Origin: Chloroflexota bacterium
GTDB taxonomy: Bacteria > Chloroflexota > Dormibacteria > Dormibacterales > Dormibacteraceae
NCBI GenBank assembly: GCA_005889135.1
Contig: VBEK01000153.1
Location: 1-32,349, forward strand
Reading direction: 5' to 3'
Length of the DNA: 32,349 nucleotides
In this document: positions 1 through 7,903 of the stretch, piece after piece
How positions within the stretch are numbered: the stretch's first letter is position 1
How the letters are laid out: each line of letters starts with the position of its first letter
The notes under the pieces: model-generated
Database searches by the model: none
Seen by the model: the letters and a program-made list of their open reading frames with translations, nothing else
Told to the model about the DNA's origin: nothing
Translations under genes and position numbers: made by a program

Positions 1-203
1 TGATCCTGTTCGCGGCGATCGTGGTGCTGGGTGTGGCCGTCTACTCGCCGCTGCTCAAGAACCAGATCCGGCTGGTCGAGGCGGGTCAGACCTCTTCGCC
101 GGAGTACGCGCGCTTGGCGGGCCTGAGCCGGCGGTTCGGTCCGGGCCTGGGGATCATCGTGGTCGTGATCCTCGTGATGATGGTGTTCAAGCCCAGCCTG
201 TAG
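1..203 (+). CDS. C-terminal end of a membrane protein, DUF2269-like (5' partial)
   Basis: Only the last 66 residues are inside the window; the reading frame is open from base 3 and ends at a TAG at 201-203. There are two hydrophobic segments (an ILFAAIVVLGVAVYSPLL stretch at the left edge and GLGIIVVVILVMMVF near the end) joined by a charged loop containing PEYARLAGLSRRFG. The protein finishes with MVFKPSL. This arrangement, with a YxxLxRRxG loop, a final helix and a terminal M(V)xKP, resembles the end of DUF2269 integral membrane proteins, whose function is not established. The assignment rests on pattern memory over a short fragment. The last 118 bases overlap the convergent gene on the other strand. 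Confidence 0.5.
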   Translation, partial: ILFAAIVVLGVAVYSPLLKNQIRLVEAGQTSSPEYARLAGLSRRFGPGLGIIVVVILVMMVFKPSL

Positions 204-871
204 GCGGCCCACAGGACGACGAGCACCGAGCCGTCGATGATGCCGTAGCCGGCGGCGATCGCCGACGGCGGGTTGCCGGAAGGGATCCCGGTCCACGGCG
301 CGACAGGCACCCAGTACCAGTTCCCGAACGAGGTGCCGGCGATCTCGAGCACGGCGACGATGACCCAGATCGCGGCGAAGAGCGGCCAGCGTTGTGAGCG
401 GAGCAGGAACACGGCCAGGACCGGGAGGCACATCAGGCCCTGGACGTCGACGCGCCCGGTGAGCTGCGGAAGGACCGTCACCCCGGCAAGCGACCAGGCC
501 GTCGCGGCGGCCAGGACGAAATAGGCGACCCGCCGCCCGTGGCGCTGGACGAGCGGGGCTTGCACCGCGAGGAGGCCGAACAGGTAGACCATGCCGTGCC
601 CCGGCGGCACGAAGAGCGGGACGTTGTGGAATCGGTAGCGGTAGATCCCCCACACGAGCGAGCTGAACACCTCGAAGCAGGTCGCGACAGCGACGCACGT
701 CCACACCTGCGCGCGCGAGCCGGGCGGCGCCTTGAGGGCGGCGAGGTAGAGGGCGATGAAGGTGAGGACGCCCAGGACGTCCTGCTGCCACACGGCGGTG
801 ACTTTGCTGTCGGCGAAAAGCCCTAGCGGAAAGTAGACGAGGAGGTAGGCGTGCAGCCAGTACGGCTGCAC
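86..871 (-). CDS. Multipass integral membrane protein of unknown function
   Basis: About 261 residues if translation starts at the GTG at 871, the first plausible start after the substrate-binding protein gene ends at 892. The frame stays open further upstream, but that part is only the shadow of the neighbouring gene. I see six or seven hydrophobic segments, an early WLHAYLLVYFPLGLF helix, a VPPGHGMVYLFGL motif in the middle and, before the last helix, a loop with FGNWYWVPVAPW and SGNPPSAIAAGYGIID. The conserved-looking loops (PPGHG, GNPPS.IA.GY) recall a family of uncharacterised actinobacterial membrane proteins, but I cannot name it. No Shine-Dalgarno sequence is visible, so it may be read through from livK. 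Its last 35 or so residues are antisense to the plus-strand gene at the window edge, and they form a basic, low-complexity tail. Confidence 0.6.
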   Translation of the reverse strand: MQPYWLHAYLLVYFPLGLFADSKVTAVWQQDVLGVLTFIALYLAALKAPPGSRAQVWTCVAVATCFEVFSSLVWGIYRYRFHNVPLFVPPGHGMVYLFGLLAVQAPLVQRHGRRVAYFVLAAATAWSLAGVTVLPQLTGRVDVQGLMCLPVLAVFLLRSQRWPLFAAIWVIVAVLEIAGTSFGNWYWVPVAPWTGIPSGNPPSAIAAGYGIIDGSVLVVLWAAYRLGLNTIITRITTTMIPRPGPNRRLRPAKRAYSGEEV

Positions 872-891
872 GCCGTTGGCGATTCTCTGGA

Positions 892-2127
892 TTACTTGAT
901 GGAACCCCGCTCGTCGATGATCGAGCCCTGGAGCTGCCACAACGAGCCGGACCAGGTGATGACCTGCTCCTGCATGATCGGGAAGTGGTCGTTCGAGGTC
1001 GTCGTGACCTTGACGCCTGGGAGCAGGAACGGGTTGCTCTCGTTGAGCTGCGTGGATGCGATCTTCATCACGTTGGCGCGCGTCAGGTTGTTGCCGGCCT
1101 GCTTGAGGACGCCCACCATCGTGTACGCCACGGCGACGCCGTAGATGTTGAAGCCGTCCTGCACGTTGCACGTCGAGCAGTTGGCGATGACCTGCTTGTA
1201 GAGCTTCATGCCGTCGTCGTTCGCCCACTGCGGGTCGGTCGGGTCTTTGATGTAACCGACGCTGGTCACGTTCTTCAACGCCGCGCCCGCCTTGGCGGCG
1301 GCCAGCATGTAGACCTGGGGATTGGACACCGAGTTCAGATAGATGGTCGGGGTCCAGGCCACCTTGGAGACGAACGCGAGCGACTGGATCGAGGGCTTCG
1401 GGGTCGAGAACAGGAACAGCGTGTCGACGCCGGCGGCCTTTAGCTTCGTCAGCTGGGCGAACGGGTCCGCCGCCGTGACGTCGTAGCTCTCCTTGGCGAC
1501 GATCATTGACGCCTTGTCACCCAGTCCGTCGGTGAGGCCCTTCAGATAGTCCTGGCCGTAGTCGTCGTTCTGGTACAGGACGCCGATCTTGGCGTTGGGG
1601 TGGTTCTGGAGCACGTCCTTGGCGTAGATGCGAGCCTCGCCCTGGTAGGGCGGCTGCCAGCTCATCGTCCACTTGAAGTTGCCGAAGTCCTTGCCCCACG
1701 TGGTCGCCCCGGTGGCGACGAACAGCTGCGGGACCTTCTTGGTGTTCAGGTAGTCGCGCACCGAGGTCTGCGCCTGGGTGCCGAGTCCGCTGAACATCAG
1801 GAAGACCTGGTCCTGCTCGACGAGCTGCTTGGTGAGCGGCACCGTCTGAGCCGGGTTGTAGGCGTCGTCGAGGATCTTGAAGTTGATCTTGCGGCCGTTG
1901 ACGCCGCCCTGGGTGTTGTTGACGTACGTGAAGTACGCGTTCTCGGCGTTGGCGATCGTTCCGTAGGCGGCGGCGGGACCGGACAGCGCGATGGTCGTGC
2001 CGAGAAGGATCGAGTTGCTGGTGACGCCAACGTCGGTCTGAGTCGTGGTGGCGGTGTTGCCACCGCATGCGGCCGAGATGAGCAGGAAAGCCGCGGCCGC
2101 GGCGAGACCAGGTGCCTTTCTACCCAT
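892..2127 (-). CDS. livK: Branched-chain amino-acid-type ABC transporter substrate-binding lipoprotein
   Basis: 411 residues, the usual length for the type I periplasmic binding protein family Peripla_BP_6. The N-terminus MGRKAPG is followed by a hydrophobic stretch ending in SAAC, so Cys21 is the likely lipidated residue after signal peptidase II cleavage. The mature part has typical landmarks: GTTIALSGPAAAYG near the N-terminus, QGGVNGRKINFKILDD, and IGVLYQNDDYGQDYLKGL leading into the second lobe. A strong Shine-Dalgarno sequence (GGGAGGAG) lies six bases before the ATG. It captures the ligand outside the membrane and delivers it to the LivH/LivM permeases encoded just upstream. Branched-chain amino acids are the family default; amides, urea or aromatic compounds cannot be excluded. 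The stretch 2128-2158 before it is AT-rich (TTTAAATAAG) and could hold a separate promoter. Confidence 0.88.
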   Translation of the reverse strand: MGRKAPGLAAAAAFLLISAACGGNTATTTQTDVGVTSNSILLGTTIALSGPAAAYGTIANAENAYFTYVNNTQGGVNGRKINFKILDDAYNPAQTVPLTKQLVEQDQVFLMFSGLGTQAQTSVRDYLNTKKVPQLFVATGATTWGKDFGNFKWTMSWQPPYQGEARIYAKDVLQNHPNAKIGVLYQNDDYGQDYLKGLTDGLGDKASMIVAKESYDVTAADPFAQLTKLKAAGVDTLFLFSTPKPSIQSLAFVSKVAWTPTIYLNSVSNPQVYMLAAAKAGAALKNVTSVGYIKDPTDPQWANDDGMKLYKQVIANCSTCNVQDGFNIYGVAVAYTMVGVLKQAGNNLTRANVMKIASTQLNESNPFLLPGVKVTTTSNDHFPIMQEQVITWSGSLWQLQGSIIDERGSIK

Positions 2128-2158
2128 AAAAACTCCTCCCGGTTTGATGGTTTCTTAT

Positions 2159-3165
2159 TTAAACAGTCTGGGGGTCCGGCGGTATCTGTCCAGTCTCCCG
2201 ATCGCCCGCCCCTCGCAGCCTCCGGTTGAGGTTTGCGTACCCGGCCCTGATCAGGCCGACGATGCCGTTGGGGGCGAAGATCATGATCAGGATCAGGACC
2301 ACGCCGTACGAGACGGCCGGTCCGGCGTTCTTGACCGTGGAGGTGATCTGCTCCGGCAGCCAGGTCTGGCTCGGCACCCACTGGTTCGACCCGATGGGCA
2401 GGAAGTAGGCGAAGATCGCCCCCAGCAGCGGGCCGGGGATCGAGAGAGGGCGAAGAGCGAGCCGGCGGTGCCCGCGTAGAAGGCGGAGATGCCGAACGCC
2501 AGCGTCTTGTAACCCGCTACGTTGACGCCGGACGCCGCGGCCGCCACCTCGCCGTCGCGGATCGCGCGCATAGCGCGTCCAGGGCGGTGGCGGGATAGGT
2601 TCCAGGCCAGCCAGAACAGCAGCAGCGCGCAGGCCAGGGCGACGTAGTAGATCCACTGGTCGCTCGTCATCACGGTCCCGGTCACGGTGGTGAAGAGATC
2701 GCCGACCACCGGCGGCGGGTCCGGCTGGGCGATGAGGATCCCCTGCACTCCGCCGGTGAGCTCGTGCGGGCGCTTGATGATGCTCGGGCTCACGACCGCG
2801 AGAGCGAACGTCGCCAGCGCGAGGTAGAGCGGCGAGAGGCGCAGGGCCGGGACGCCGAACAGAAAGCCGACCACTCCGGTCGTCAACGCGGCGACGGGGA
2901 TGGTCAGGAGGTAGTCGACCTTGTACTGGTGGGCGAGGATGGCGGAGATGTAGGCACCCATGGCCATGAACGCGCCGTGGCCGAGCGAGAGCTGCCCGCT
3001 GTAGCCGACCAGGATGTTCAGGCCCATGATCGCGATGGCGAGGATCAGCGCCTGCGCCCACTCGCTGGCGAGGAAGCTGGAGATCACCGTCGGGAATCCG
3101 AGGAAGAAGATCACGACCACGGCGACCAGCCAGTAGCGCGGAGGCGCGGTTCGGACTCTCTGCAT
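2159..3165 (-). pseudogene. livM: Branched-chain amino acid ABC permease LivM, frame-disrupted
   Basis: The first part reads MQRVRTAPPRYW, several transmembrane helices, and the family hallmark SGQLSLGHGAFMAMGAY, then continues to FGISAFYAGTAGSLFALS. Near 2437-2455 the frame is lost. The LivM sequence resumes in another frame with LSIPGPLLGAIFAYFLP and runs to the stop at 2159, including the FAPNGIVGLI motif typical of the C-terminus. Between GSLFAL and GPLLGAIF a normal LivM has about 30 more residues (a transmembrane segment ending in GGLG). They are missing here, so the lesion is a deletion of roughly 90 bases that is not a multiple of three, not a simple one-base slip. The start overlaps the livH stop (TGATG). 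Either the gene is inactive or the assembly has dropped a segment. Confidence 0.8.
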
Positions 3166-4043
3166 CAGACGCGCCGGGTTGCCGCGCGGCCGAACAGGCC
3201 GTTGGGCTTGAGGATCAGGACGAGGATGATGATGCCGAGGCCGAAGGCGAGCTGCAAGTCGCCCGCGTTGGGGATGTACGCGCCGGCCAGGTTGATGACG
3301 ACCCCGACGACGAGACCGCCGACGACCGCGCCGAGCGGGCTCTCGATGCCGCCGAGGACGGCTGCGGCGAACGCGTAGATGATGATCGTCTGCATCATGT
3401 TCGGTTCGAGCAGGAGGATTGGCGCGACCATCATTCCGCTCACGGCGCCGACCGCCGAGGCCAGCCCCCAGCCGAGCGCGAGCATCCAGCTGACGTGCAC
3501 GCCGAGCAGCCGGCTCGCCTCCGGGTGGTGGGCGGCAGCGCGCAGCGTCAGCCCCACCGTGGTGTGCTGCAGCAGCAAGTAGACGGCCAGCAGGACGAGG
3601 CCCGAGACACCGATCACGCCGAGGTCGCGTTCGTTGAGGAACACGCCGCCCAGGTCGATGCTGTCGGAGGAGAACGGGCTCCCGAAATAACGCGGCACGT
3701 AACCCCAGATGAACCCTGCGAAGCCGTTGACCAGGGTCGCCAGGCCGAGGGTGATGATGACGAGGGTCAGCACCGGCGCCCGCTCGACCGGCTTGATGAC
3801 GATGCGCTGGATGAGGATCCCGCCGCCGAAGGCCAGCACCATCGTTACCGGGAACGCGATCCAGAAGCTCATTCCGTGGTTGATCAGCGTGTAGGCGATG
3901 AACGCGGCGAACATCGCCATCTCGCCCTGGGCGAAGTTGACGAGGCCCATGGCGTTGTAGATGAGGACCAGCGCCAGGGCGAGGCTCGCAAAGATCGCGC
4001 CGGTGGCGATGCCGCTGACGACGAGCTGGAGGAACTCCTGCAT
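3165..4043 (-). CDS. livH: Branched-chain amino acid ABC transporter permease LivH
   Basis: 292 residues from the ATG at 4043 (MQEFLQLVVSGIATG), the normal LivH length. The frame is open upstream, but that part is the shadow of livF. The protein is almost entirely hydrophobic, with about eight helices. Family motifs are present: the N-terminal GAIFASLALALVLIYNAMG, then NFAQGEMAMFAAF, the RLLGVHVSWMLALGW loop that contacts the ATPase subunits, VLGGIESPLGAVVGG, and the C-terminal LILKPNGLFG. It pairs with LivM to form the translocation channel. It starts 4 bases after livF and its stop overlaps the livM start, so translation of the three genes is probably coupled. This copy is intact, unlike livM and livG on either side. 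Confidence 0.9.
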   Translation of the reverse strand: MQEFLQLVVSGIATGAIFASLALALVLIYNAMGLVNFAQGEMAMFAAFIAYTLINHGMSFWIAFPVTMVLAFGGGILIQRIVIKPVERAPVLTLVIITLGLATLVNGFAGFIWGYVPRYFGSPFSSDSIDLGGVFLNERDLGVIGVSGLVLLAVYLLLQHTTVGLTLRAAAHHPEASRLLGVHVSWMLALGWGLASAVGAVSGMMVAPILLLEPNMMQTIIIYAFAAAVLGGIESPLGAVVGGLVVGVVINLAGAYIPNAGDLQLAFGLGIIILVLILKPNGLFGRAATRRV

Positions 4044-4047
4044 GTCG

Positions 4048-4761
4048 CTAGTACCCCAGGTACGAGCGGCGCACCGACTCGTCGCCCTGCAGCTCGGCGC
4101 TGGCGCCGTGGACGGCGACGCGCCCCACCTCGAGGACGTAGGTCGTGGTCGACAGGTCGAGCGCGATGCGCGCGTTCTGCTCCACGAGCAGGACGGCGAC
4201 CTTGCTCGTCCGGTTGATGCTGCGAATGATCTCGAAGATCGAGCGCACGACCATCGGCGCAAGGCCGAGCGACGGCTCGTCGAGCAGCATCAGGCGCGGC
4301 CGCATGAGCAGCGCGCGCGCGAGGGCGAGCATCTGCTGCTCGCCGCCGGACAGCGTGCTGGCCGAGAGCCGCCGGCGCTCCTTCAACACGGGGAAGTACT
4401 CGAAGACCCGGGCGTAATCCTTTTTCACCTCGGCTTTGTCCTGGCGGAGGTGCGCGCCAAGGCGGAGGTTCTCGTCGACCGTGAGCTCCGTGCAGATGCC
4501 GCGCCCCTCAGGGACGTGGGCGATGCCGCGCCGCACGATGTCCTCGGTCGGCGATCGGCGCAGCGAGCGGCCGGCGAACCGGATGTCGCCGGTCCAGCGC
4601 ACGCCACCGGTGATCGCGCGCAGGGTGGTCGTCTTGCCGGCACCGTTGGCGCCGAGCAGGGACACGACCGAGCCGTCCGGCACCTCGAGCGACACGCCGT
4701 GCAGGACCGACGTCGGCCCGTAGCCGGCGCGGACGTTCTCGAGCTCGAGCAGCGCCGTCAC
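4048..4761 (-). CDS. livF: Branched-chain amino acid ABC transporter ATP-binding protein LivF
   Basis: 237 residues, full length for LivF. It starts with GTG (MTALLELENVRAGYG). The nucleotide-binding domain is complete: Walker A GANGAGKT at residues 37-44, a Q-loop-like HVPEGRGI segment, the ABC signature LSGGEQQM, Walker B LMLLDEPS with the catalytic Glu, and the switch region VLLVEQNA. The C-terminus (VHGASAELQGDESVRRSYLGY) is the typical LivF ending. It hydrolyses ATP on the cytoplasmic side as a heterodimer with LivG. It sits 13 bases after livG and 4 bases before livH. Confidence 0.92.
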   Translation of the reverse strand: MTALLELENVRAGYGPTSVLHGVSLEVPDGSVVSLLGANGAGKTTTLRAITGGVRWTGDIRFAGRSLRRSPTEDIVRRGIAHVPEGRGICTELTVDENLRLGAHLRQDKAEVKKDYARVFEYFPVLKERRRLSASTLSGGEQQMLALARALLMRPRLMLLDEPSLGLAPMVVRSIFEIIRSINRTSKVAVLLVEQNARIALDLSTTTYVLEVGRVAVHGASAELQGDESVRRSYLGY

Positions 4762-4774
4762 AGTCGACGCGACA

Positions 4775-5535
4775 CTAGGCGGCGCCCAGGTAGGCTTCGA
4801 TCACTGCCGGGTTCTTCTGCACCTGGGCCGGCGTCCCCTCGGCGATCTTCTTGCCGAAGTCGAGGACCACGACGCGGTCGGAGATGCCCATCACGAACGC
4901 CATGTGGTGCTCGACCAGGAGCATGGTCACGCCGAGCTCGATGTGCACTCTCCGTAGCAGGCTTGCCATCGCGTCCACCTCTTCGTGGCTGATGCCGCCC
5001 GCGGGCTCGTCGAGCAAGAGGAGGCGTGGGCGTGAGACCAGGGCGCGCGCCAGCTCGACGCGCTTCTGGACGCCGAACGGCAGCGCCGCCACCGGGCGGT
5101 CGGCGTGCATGCGCAAGCCGACGAAGTCGATCATCTCGAGCGCACGCTTGCGCGAGGCAGACTCGGCCGCCACCGCGCCGGGCAGCGGCACCGACGCCTG
5201 AAGCCACCCGCTCCTGGTCGCCACGTGGTCGCCGACCAGCACGTTCTCGAGCACAGTCATGGATCGGAACAGGGCGACGTTCTGGAAGGTGCGCGCGAGG
5301 CCGTGGCGGATGACGTTGTGCGCGCGGATCGTCTGCACGGGCTGGCCGTCGACGACGACCGTGCCGTGGCTGGGCCGGTAGACGCGCGTGACCACGTTGA
5401 AGAGCGTCGTCTTGCCGGCGCCGTTCGGACCGATAGGGCGACGACCTGCCCGGCCTCGACGGCGAACGAGACGCGGTCGAGGGCGACCACTCCTCCAAAG
5501 CGGACGCTCAGGTCTTTGACCTCGAGGAGCGGCAT
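4775..5535 (-). pseudogene. livG: Branched-chain amino acid ABC transporter ATP-binding protein LivG, single-base frameshift
   Basis: Reading from the ATG at 5535 gives a perfect LivG start (MPLLEVKDLSVRFGG, then VALDRVSFAVEAGQVVAL) that breaks at the Walker A loop. One frame over, the sequence continues as IGPNGAGKTTLFN and then through LARTFQNVALF, LPFGVQKRVELARAL, LLLLDEPAGG, MLLVEHHM and the C-terminal AYLGAA at 4775. Restoring one base between 5434 and 5435 would give VVALIGPNGAGKTT and a normal protein of about 254 residues. The lesion destroys the P-loop. It is either a sequencing error or a real inactivating frameshift. It is the second lesion in this operon; everything else in the gene looks conserved. 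It is preceded by a leaderless-type promoter element at 5543-5548. Confidence 0.85.
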
Positions 5536-5548
5536 CGTTCGAATACTA
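5536..5548 (-). promoter_or_regulatory. TAGTAT -10-like element 7 bases before the livG start
   Basis: On the minus strand TAGTAT (5548-5543) is followed by the seven bases TCGAACG and then the livG ATG. There is no Shine-Dalgarno sequence in between. The TAnnnT hexamer at this distance is the layout of leaderless transcripts in Actinobacteria and Deinococcus. The local string is nearly the same as the one before glyA. Confidence 0.5.
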
Positions 5549-5571
5549 AGTTCGAGCGGCGCTCACGTGAA

Positions 5572-6534
5572 TCAGTGGCTCGGCGGCGGCGCCCCGGACG
5601 ACTCCTTCTTCTCGGGCGGCTCCTCGAAGCCCCAGCCGCCGCTGCCCGTGCCCCACTCGGACGGCGGGCCCCACTCCACCTGCGGCTCAGCTGCCGCGGA
5701 GGATGGTTCCGGCGGTGACGGCGGCTGGAGAGGCGCCGCCGGTGGCGCTGCATGCATCGGCTCGCTCCAGGCCGACGGCTGTTCCGCGGGCGAGGGCGCG
5801 GCGGGCGCGGCGGGCGCCGCGCCAAACCCCGCGCTGTAGTCCGGACGCGTCGCGCGGTGCACGATCGCGGCTGAGGGCAGCGGGGACAGCCGGCGTGGCC
5901 GGCGGATGACGCTGAAGGCCCAGTAGGCGAGGGAGAGCAGGATCGCGCCGATCCCGAAGATCGGCAGGAACACGAACGGCGGCCTCGAGATGACGTCGAG
6001 ACCGCTCAGATTCGACGTGATGCGCACGGGCGTGGCGACCTGGCCCGGAGTCTCGTCGGGCGACGCGGAGGGGAGCGGCGACTCGGGGGGAGACGGCGTG
6101 GGTGTGGGGGATGGGATGCCGGAGTCGAGGGCGAAGTTCGCACACGGGTTCGGCTGGACGTTGATGCTGGCGCAGAGCTTGTGCACCCCGGGCGCGTCGC
6201 CGCCGAAGGGCTTGACGCGCGAGTTGAAGTTGCCGTTCGCGTCGGCCGTCGCCGATCCCGCGACCTTGCTCGGCTGGTCCCAGTAAAGGGTCACCGTCTG
6301 GTTCGGGAGGAACTGGCCGCCGGTGACGTTGATGACCGTGTTCGGCCCGCCGGCGGTGACATCAAGAGAAAGGAAGGCATTGACCGGAACGGGGGTGGGA
6401 CACGGGCTCTGGCTCGCGCTGGGCCCGCATGCCGCCCTGACGGTGGGTGCGTGCGCGACCAGAAACGCAGCGGAGGCGGCAGCGGTGAGGATCAGGACAG
6501 CCGGCGCAAGACGAAGGGTCCCCGGGGATCGCAT
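5572..6534 (-). CDS. Secreted/single-pass membrane protein with Ig-like domain and Pro-rich cytoplasmic tail, unknown function
   Basis: About 320 residues from the ATG at 6534 (MRSPGTLRLAPAVLILTAAA). The N-terminal hydrophobic stretch (residues about 8-30) looks like a signal peptide. An extracellular part follows with VINVTGGQFLPNQTVTLYWD and DANGNFNSRVKPFG, an arrangement typical of small Ig-like or filling beta-sandwich domains, with four Cys. A Ser/Thr/Pro spacer (IPSPTPTPSPPESP) leads to one transmembrane helix (FVFLPIFGIGAILLSLAYWAF), a basic RRPRR stop-transfer signal, and an alanine- and proline-rich tail ending in EKKESSGAPPPSH. It lies 32 bases after the SCO1664-family gene, probably in the same transcript. 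I do not recognise a named family. Confidence 0.65.
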   Translation of the reverse strand: MRSPGTLRLAPAVLILTAAASAAFLVAHAPTVRAACGPSASQSPCPTPVPVNAFLSLDVTAGGPNTVINVTGGQFLPNQTVTLYWDQPSKVAGSATADANGNFNSRVKPFGGDAPGVHKLCASINVQPNPCANFALDSGIPSPTPTPSPPESPLPSASPDETPGQVATPVRITSNLSGLDVISRPPFVFLPIFGIGAILLSLAYWAFSVIRRPRRLSPLPSAAIVHRATRPDYSAGFGAAPAAPAAPSPAEQPSAWSEPMHAAPPAAPLQPPSPPEPSSAAAEPQVEWGPPSEWGTGSGGWGFEEPPEKKESSGAPPPSH

Positions 6535-6566
6535 GAAGCGCGGCAACGGTACCAGAGTCGGTTTCG

Positions 6567-7295
6567 TTACACCGGCGGCCACGGAATCGACCAGGCTGAG
6601 CTCGGCTCGGGAAAGCGCCAGTCTGGCCCGAGCACCGCTCGGAGCCGGCGCGTCAGGGCCCTCAGCTCTGCGTCGCTGATCAGCTTCTCCAACGACTTTC
6701 GAAGCGCCCCACGCTCCGCCTCGACGAGCGCTCGCTCGACGTCCCCACACACGTCCTCGGGGAGCGGGCGGCCGGCGAAGTCCCAGATCACGGTCCGCAG
6801 CTTGGGGTCGACGTGAAAGGTCAGGCCGTGGTCGATGACCCAGACATGGTCCTCGGCGTCGAAGAGGCAGTGGCCGGACTTGCGGTCGGCGTTGTTGGTG
6901 ATGACGTCGAAGAGCGCGACCCGCAGCCAGGTCGGGGCGCGGCGGCTGCTCTCGCCGAGGAAGTGACGGCCGTCAGCCTCGATGAAGAGCTGCACCGCCC
7001 CCACCCCATGGGGCGCCTTCCTGCGGACCACCGTCGGCGGGATGCGCGGCCAGCCCAGCACCTTGCTCAGCTCGTAGGCCGCCACCTCGCGCCTGTAGAG
7101 CGAGCCGGCGTCAAAGTCCCAGAGCGGCGACTCTCCCCGGGCAGGCTTGTAGACCGCGCGCAGACCGTCTGCGCCGTGCGGTCCGACGCGGGCCAGGAAG
7201 GTGTAGTTGGAGGCCCCATGGAGGAGACCCAGGATCTTGAAGTCGGGAAGGTCCCGGAGCTCGCGCTCGGTCTTGTCAGAAGACGGGCCGGGCAC
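6567..7295 (-). CDS. SCO1664-family protein (PI3/PI4-kinase-like fold)
   Basis: 242 residues from a GTG start. It matches the SCO1664 family, which I remember as widespread in Actinobacteria and related to the phosphatidylinositol 3-/4-kinase fold. Motifs in order: GASNYTFLARV (glycine-rich start), VYKP with Lys50 as the likely ATP-binding lysine, SPLWDF, YRREVAAYELS with Glu70, the IPPTVVR segment, TNNADRKSGH with Asp137 in the catalytic-loop position, and VIDHGLTFH with Asp155 in the metal-binding position, followed by KLRTVIWDFAG. The kinase-like residues are all present, so activity is plausible, but the substrate is unknown. The start overlaps the end of the DUF3090 gene by 20 bases. The same pair is adjacent in Actinobacteria, often near mycothiol genes; none of those are visible here. 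Confidence 0.85.
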   Translation of the reverse strand: MPGPSSDKTERELRDLPDFKILGLLHGASNYTFLARVGPHGADGLRAVYKPARGESPLWDFDAGSLYRREVAAYELSKVLGWPRIPPTVVRRKAPHGVGAVQLFIEADGRHFLGESSRRAPTWLRVALFDVITNNADRKSGHCLFDAEDHVWVIDHGLTFHVDPKLRTVIWDFAGRPLPEDVCGDVERALVEAERGALRKSLEKLISDAELRALTRRLRAVLGPDWRFPEPSSAWSIPWPPV

Positions 7296-7794
7296 CGTTC
7301 ATGACCGGGCATGGATGGCCGGAGGGATCGATGGGAAGCCCGCATCGCGGGCACAGCGGACGTCCCGCCGAGATGACGGACTCGGCCTGCTTGGAGAACG
7401 CGAGGACCTGGTCGTGGCTCAGCCAGAAGCGCACGCTGGGAGCGTCGTCGCTTGCGGCCTCGGCCTGCTCGCCGGCCGCGCCCTCGCTCGCGACCAGGAC
7501 GAACATGCGCCGCGCCTCGTGGTAGCCGAGCCCCATCTCGCCGATCTGCCACTCGGGCTCGCCCGGCGCCTGCGTCGCGGCGGCGGATGGCGGCGCCGCC
7601 TCCGGAGTCTCGATCTGCTGCGCCTCCAGCATCTGGTGAAGGCGGAGGATCAGGGCCTGGATCTGGGCCTTCTCGCAGCCCAGCGTCAGGGTCCGGCCGG
7701 AGCCCGTGGCGAGAAGGAAGAACTTACGCTGGCCGGGCTCGCCGACGGCCGCCACGGCGATGGCGTCGACGGGATCGAGCTCGTAGATGGCCAT
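7276..7794 (-). CDS. DUF3090 family protein
   Basis: 172 residues from the ATG at 7794. It matches DUF3090: GEPGQRKFFLLAT near residue 18, then a helix (CEKAQIQALILRLHQML), an EWQIGEMGLGYHEA block, and a C-terminal AGRPLCPRCGLPIDPSGHPCP. Cys148, Cys151, His160 and Cys162 could form a zinc knuckle. An alanine/proline-rich insert separates the two halves (residues about 60-80). The family's biochemical role is unknown. Its constant partner is the SCO1664-family kinase-like gene, here overlapping by 20 bases. It is the first gene of the minus-strand unit and has a leaderless-type promoter element (TACGCT, 7 bases before the ATG). It is divergent from dnaK with 109 bases between the two starts. 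Confidence 0.85.
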   Translation of the reverse strand: MAIYELDPVDAIAVAAVGEPGQRKFFLLATGSGRTLTLGCEKAQIQALILRLHQMLEAQQIETPEAAPPSAAATQAPGEPEWQIGEMGLGYHEARRMFVLVASEGAAGEQAEAASDDAPSVRFWLSHDQVLAFSKQAESVISAGRPLCPRCGLPIDPSGHPCPVMNGARPVF

Positions 7795-7807
7795 CGACCC
7801 AAGCGTA
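7795..7807 (-). promoter_or_regulatory. TACGCT -10-like element 7 bases before the DUF3090 start
   Basis: On the minus strand TACGCT (7807-7802) is followed by TGGGTCG and then ATG. No Shine-Dalgarno sequence is present. This is consistent with leaderless transcription. Confidence 0.45.
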
Positions 7808-7864
7808 AGACGTTGCCTGGTTTTGCCTCCCTGGATGCTGGGAAAGAAACCCAAGGTATTCGTC

Positions 7865-7876
7865 TTTGAATTCAAA
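7865..7876. promoter_or_regulatory. 12-bp perfect palindrome in the dnaK upstream region
   Basis: TTTGAATTCAAA is a perfect 12-bp palindrome 27 bases before the dnaK ATG, between the divergent DUF3090 and dnaK starts. It could be an operator. It matches neither the CIRCE element (HrcA) nor the HAIR element (HspR), the two usual heat-shock operators of this type of bacteria. A chance AT-rich palindrome is possible. Confidence 0.3.
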
Positions 7877-7903
7877 CCAACCCACCTGGAGGACAGCTGA
7901 CAT

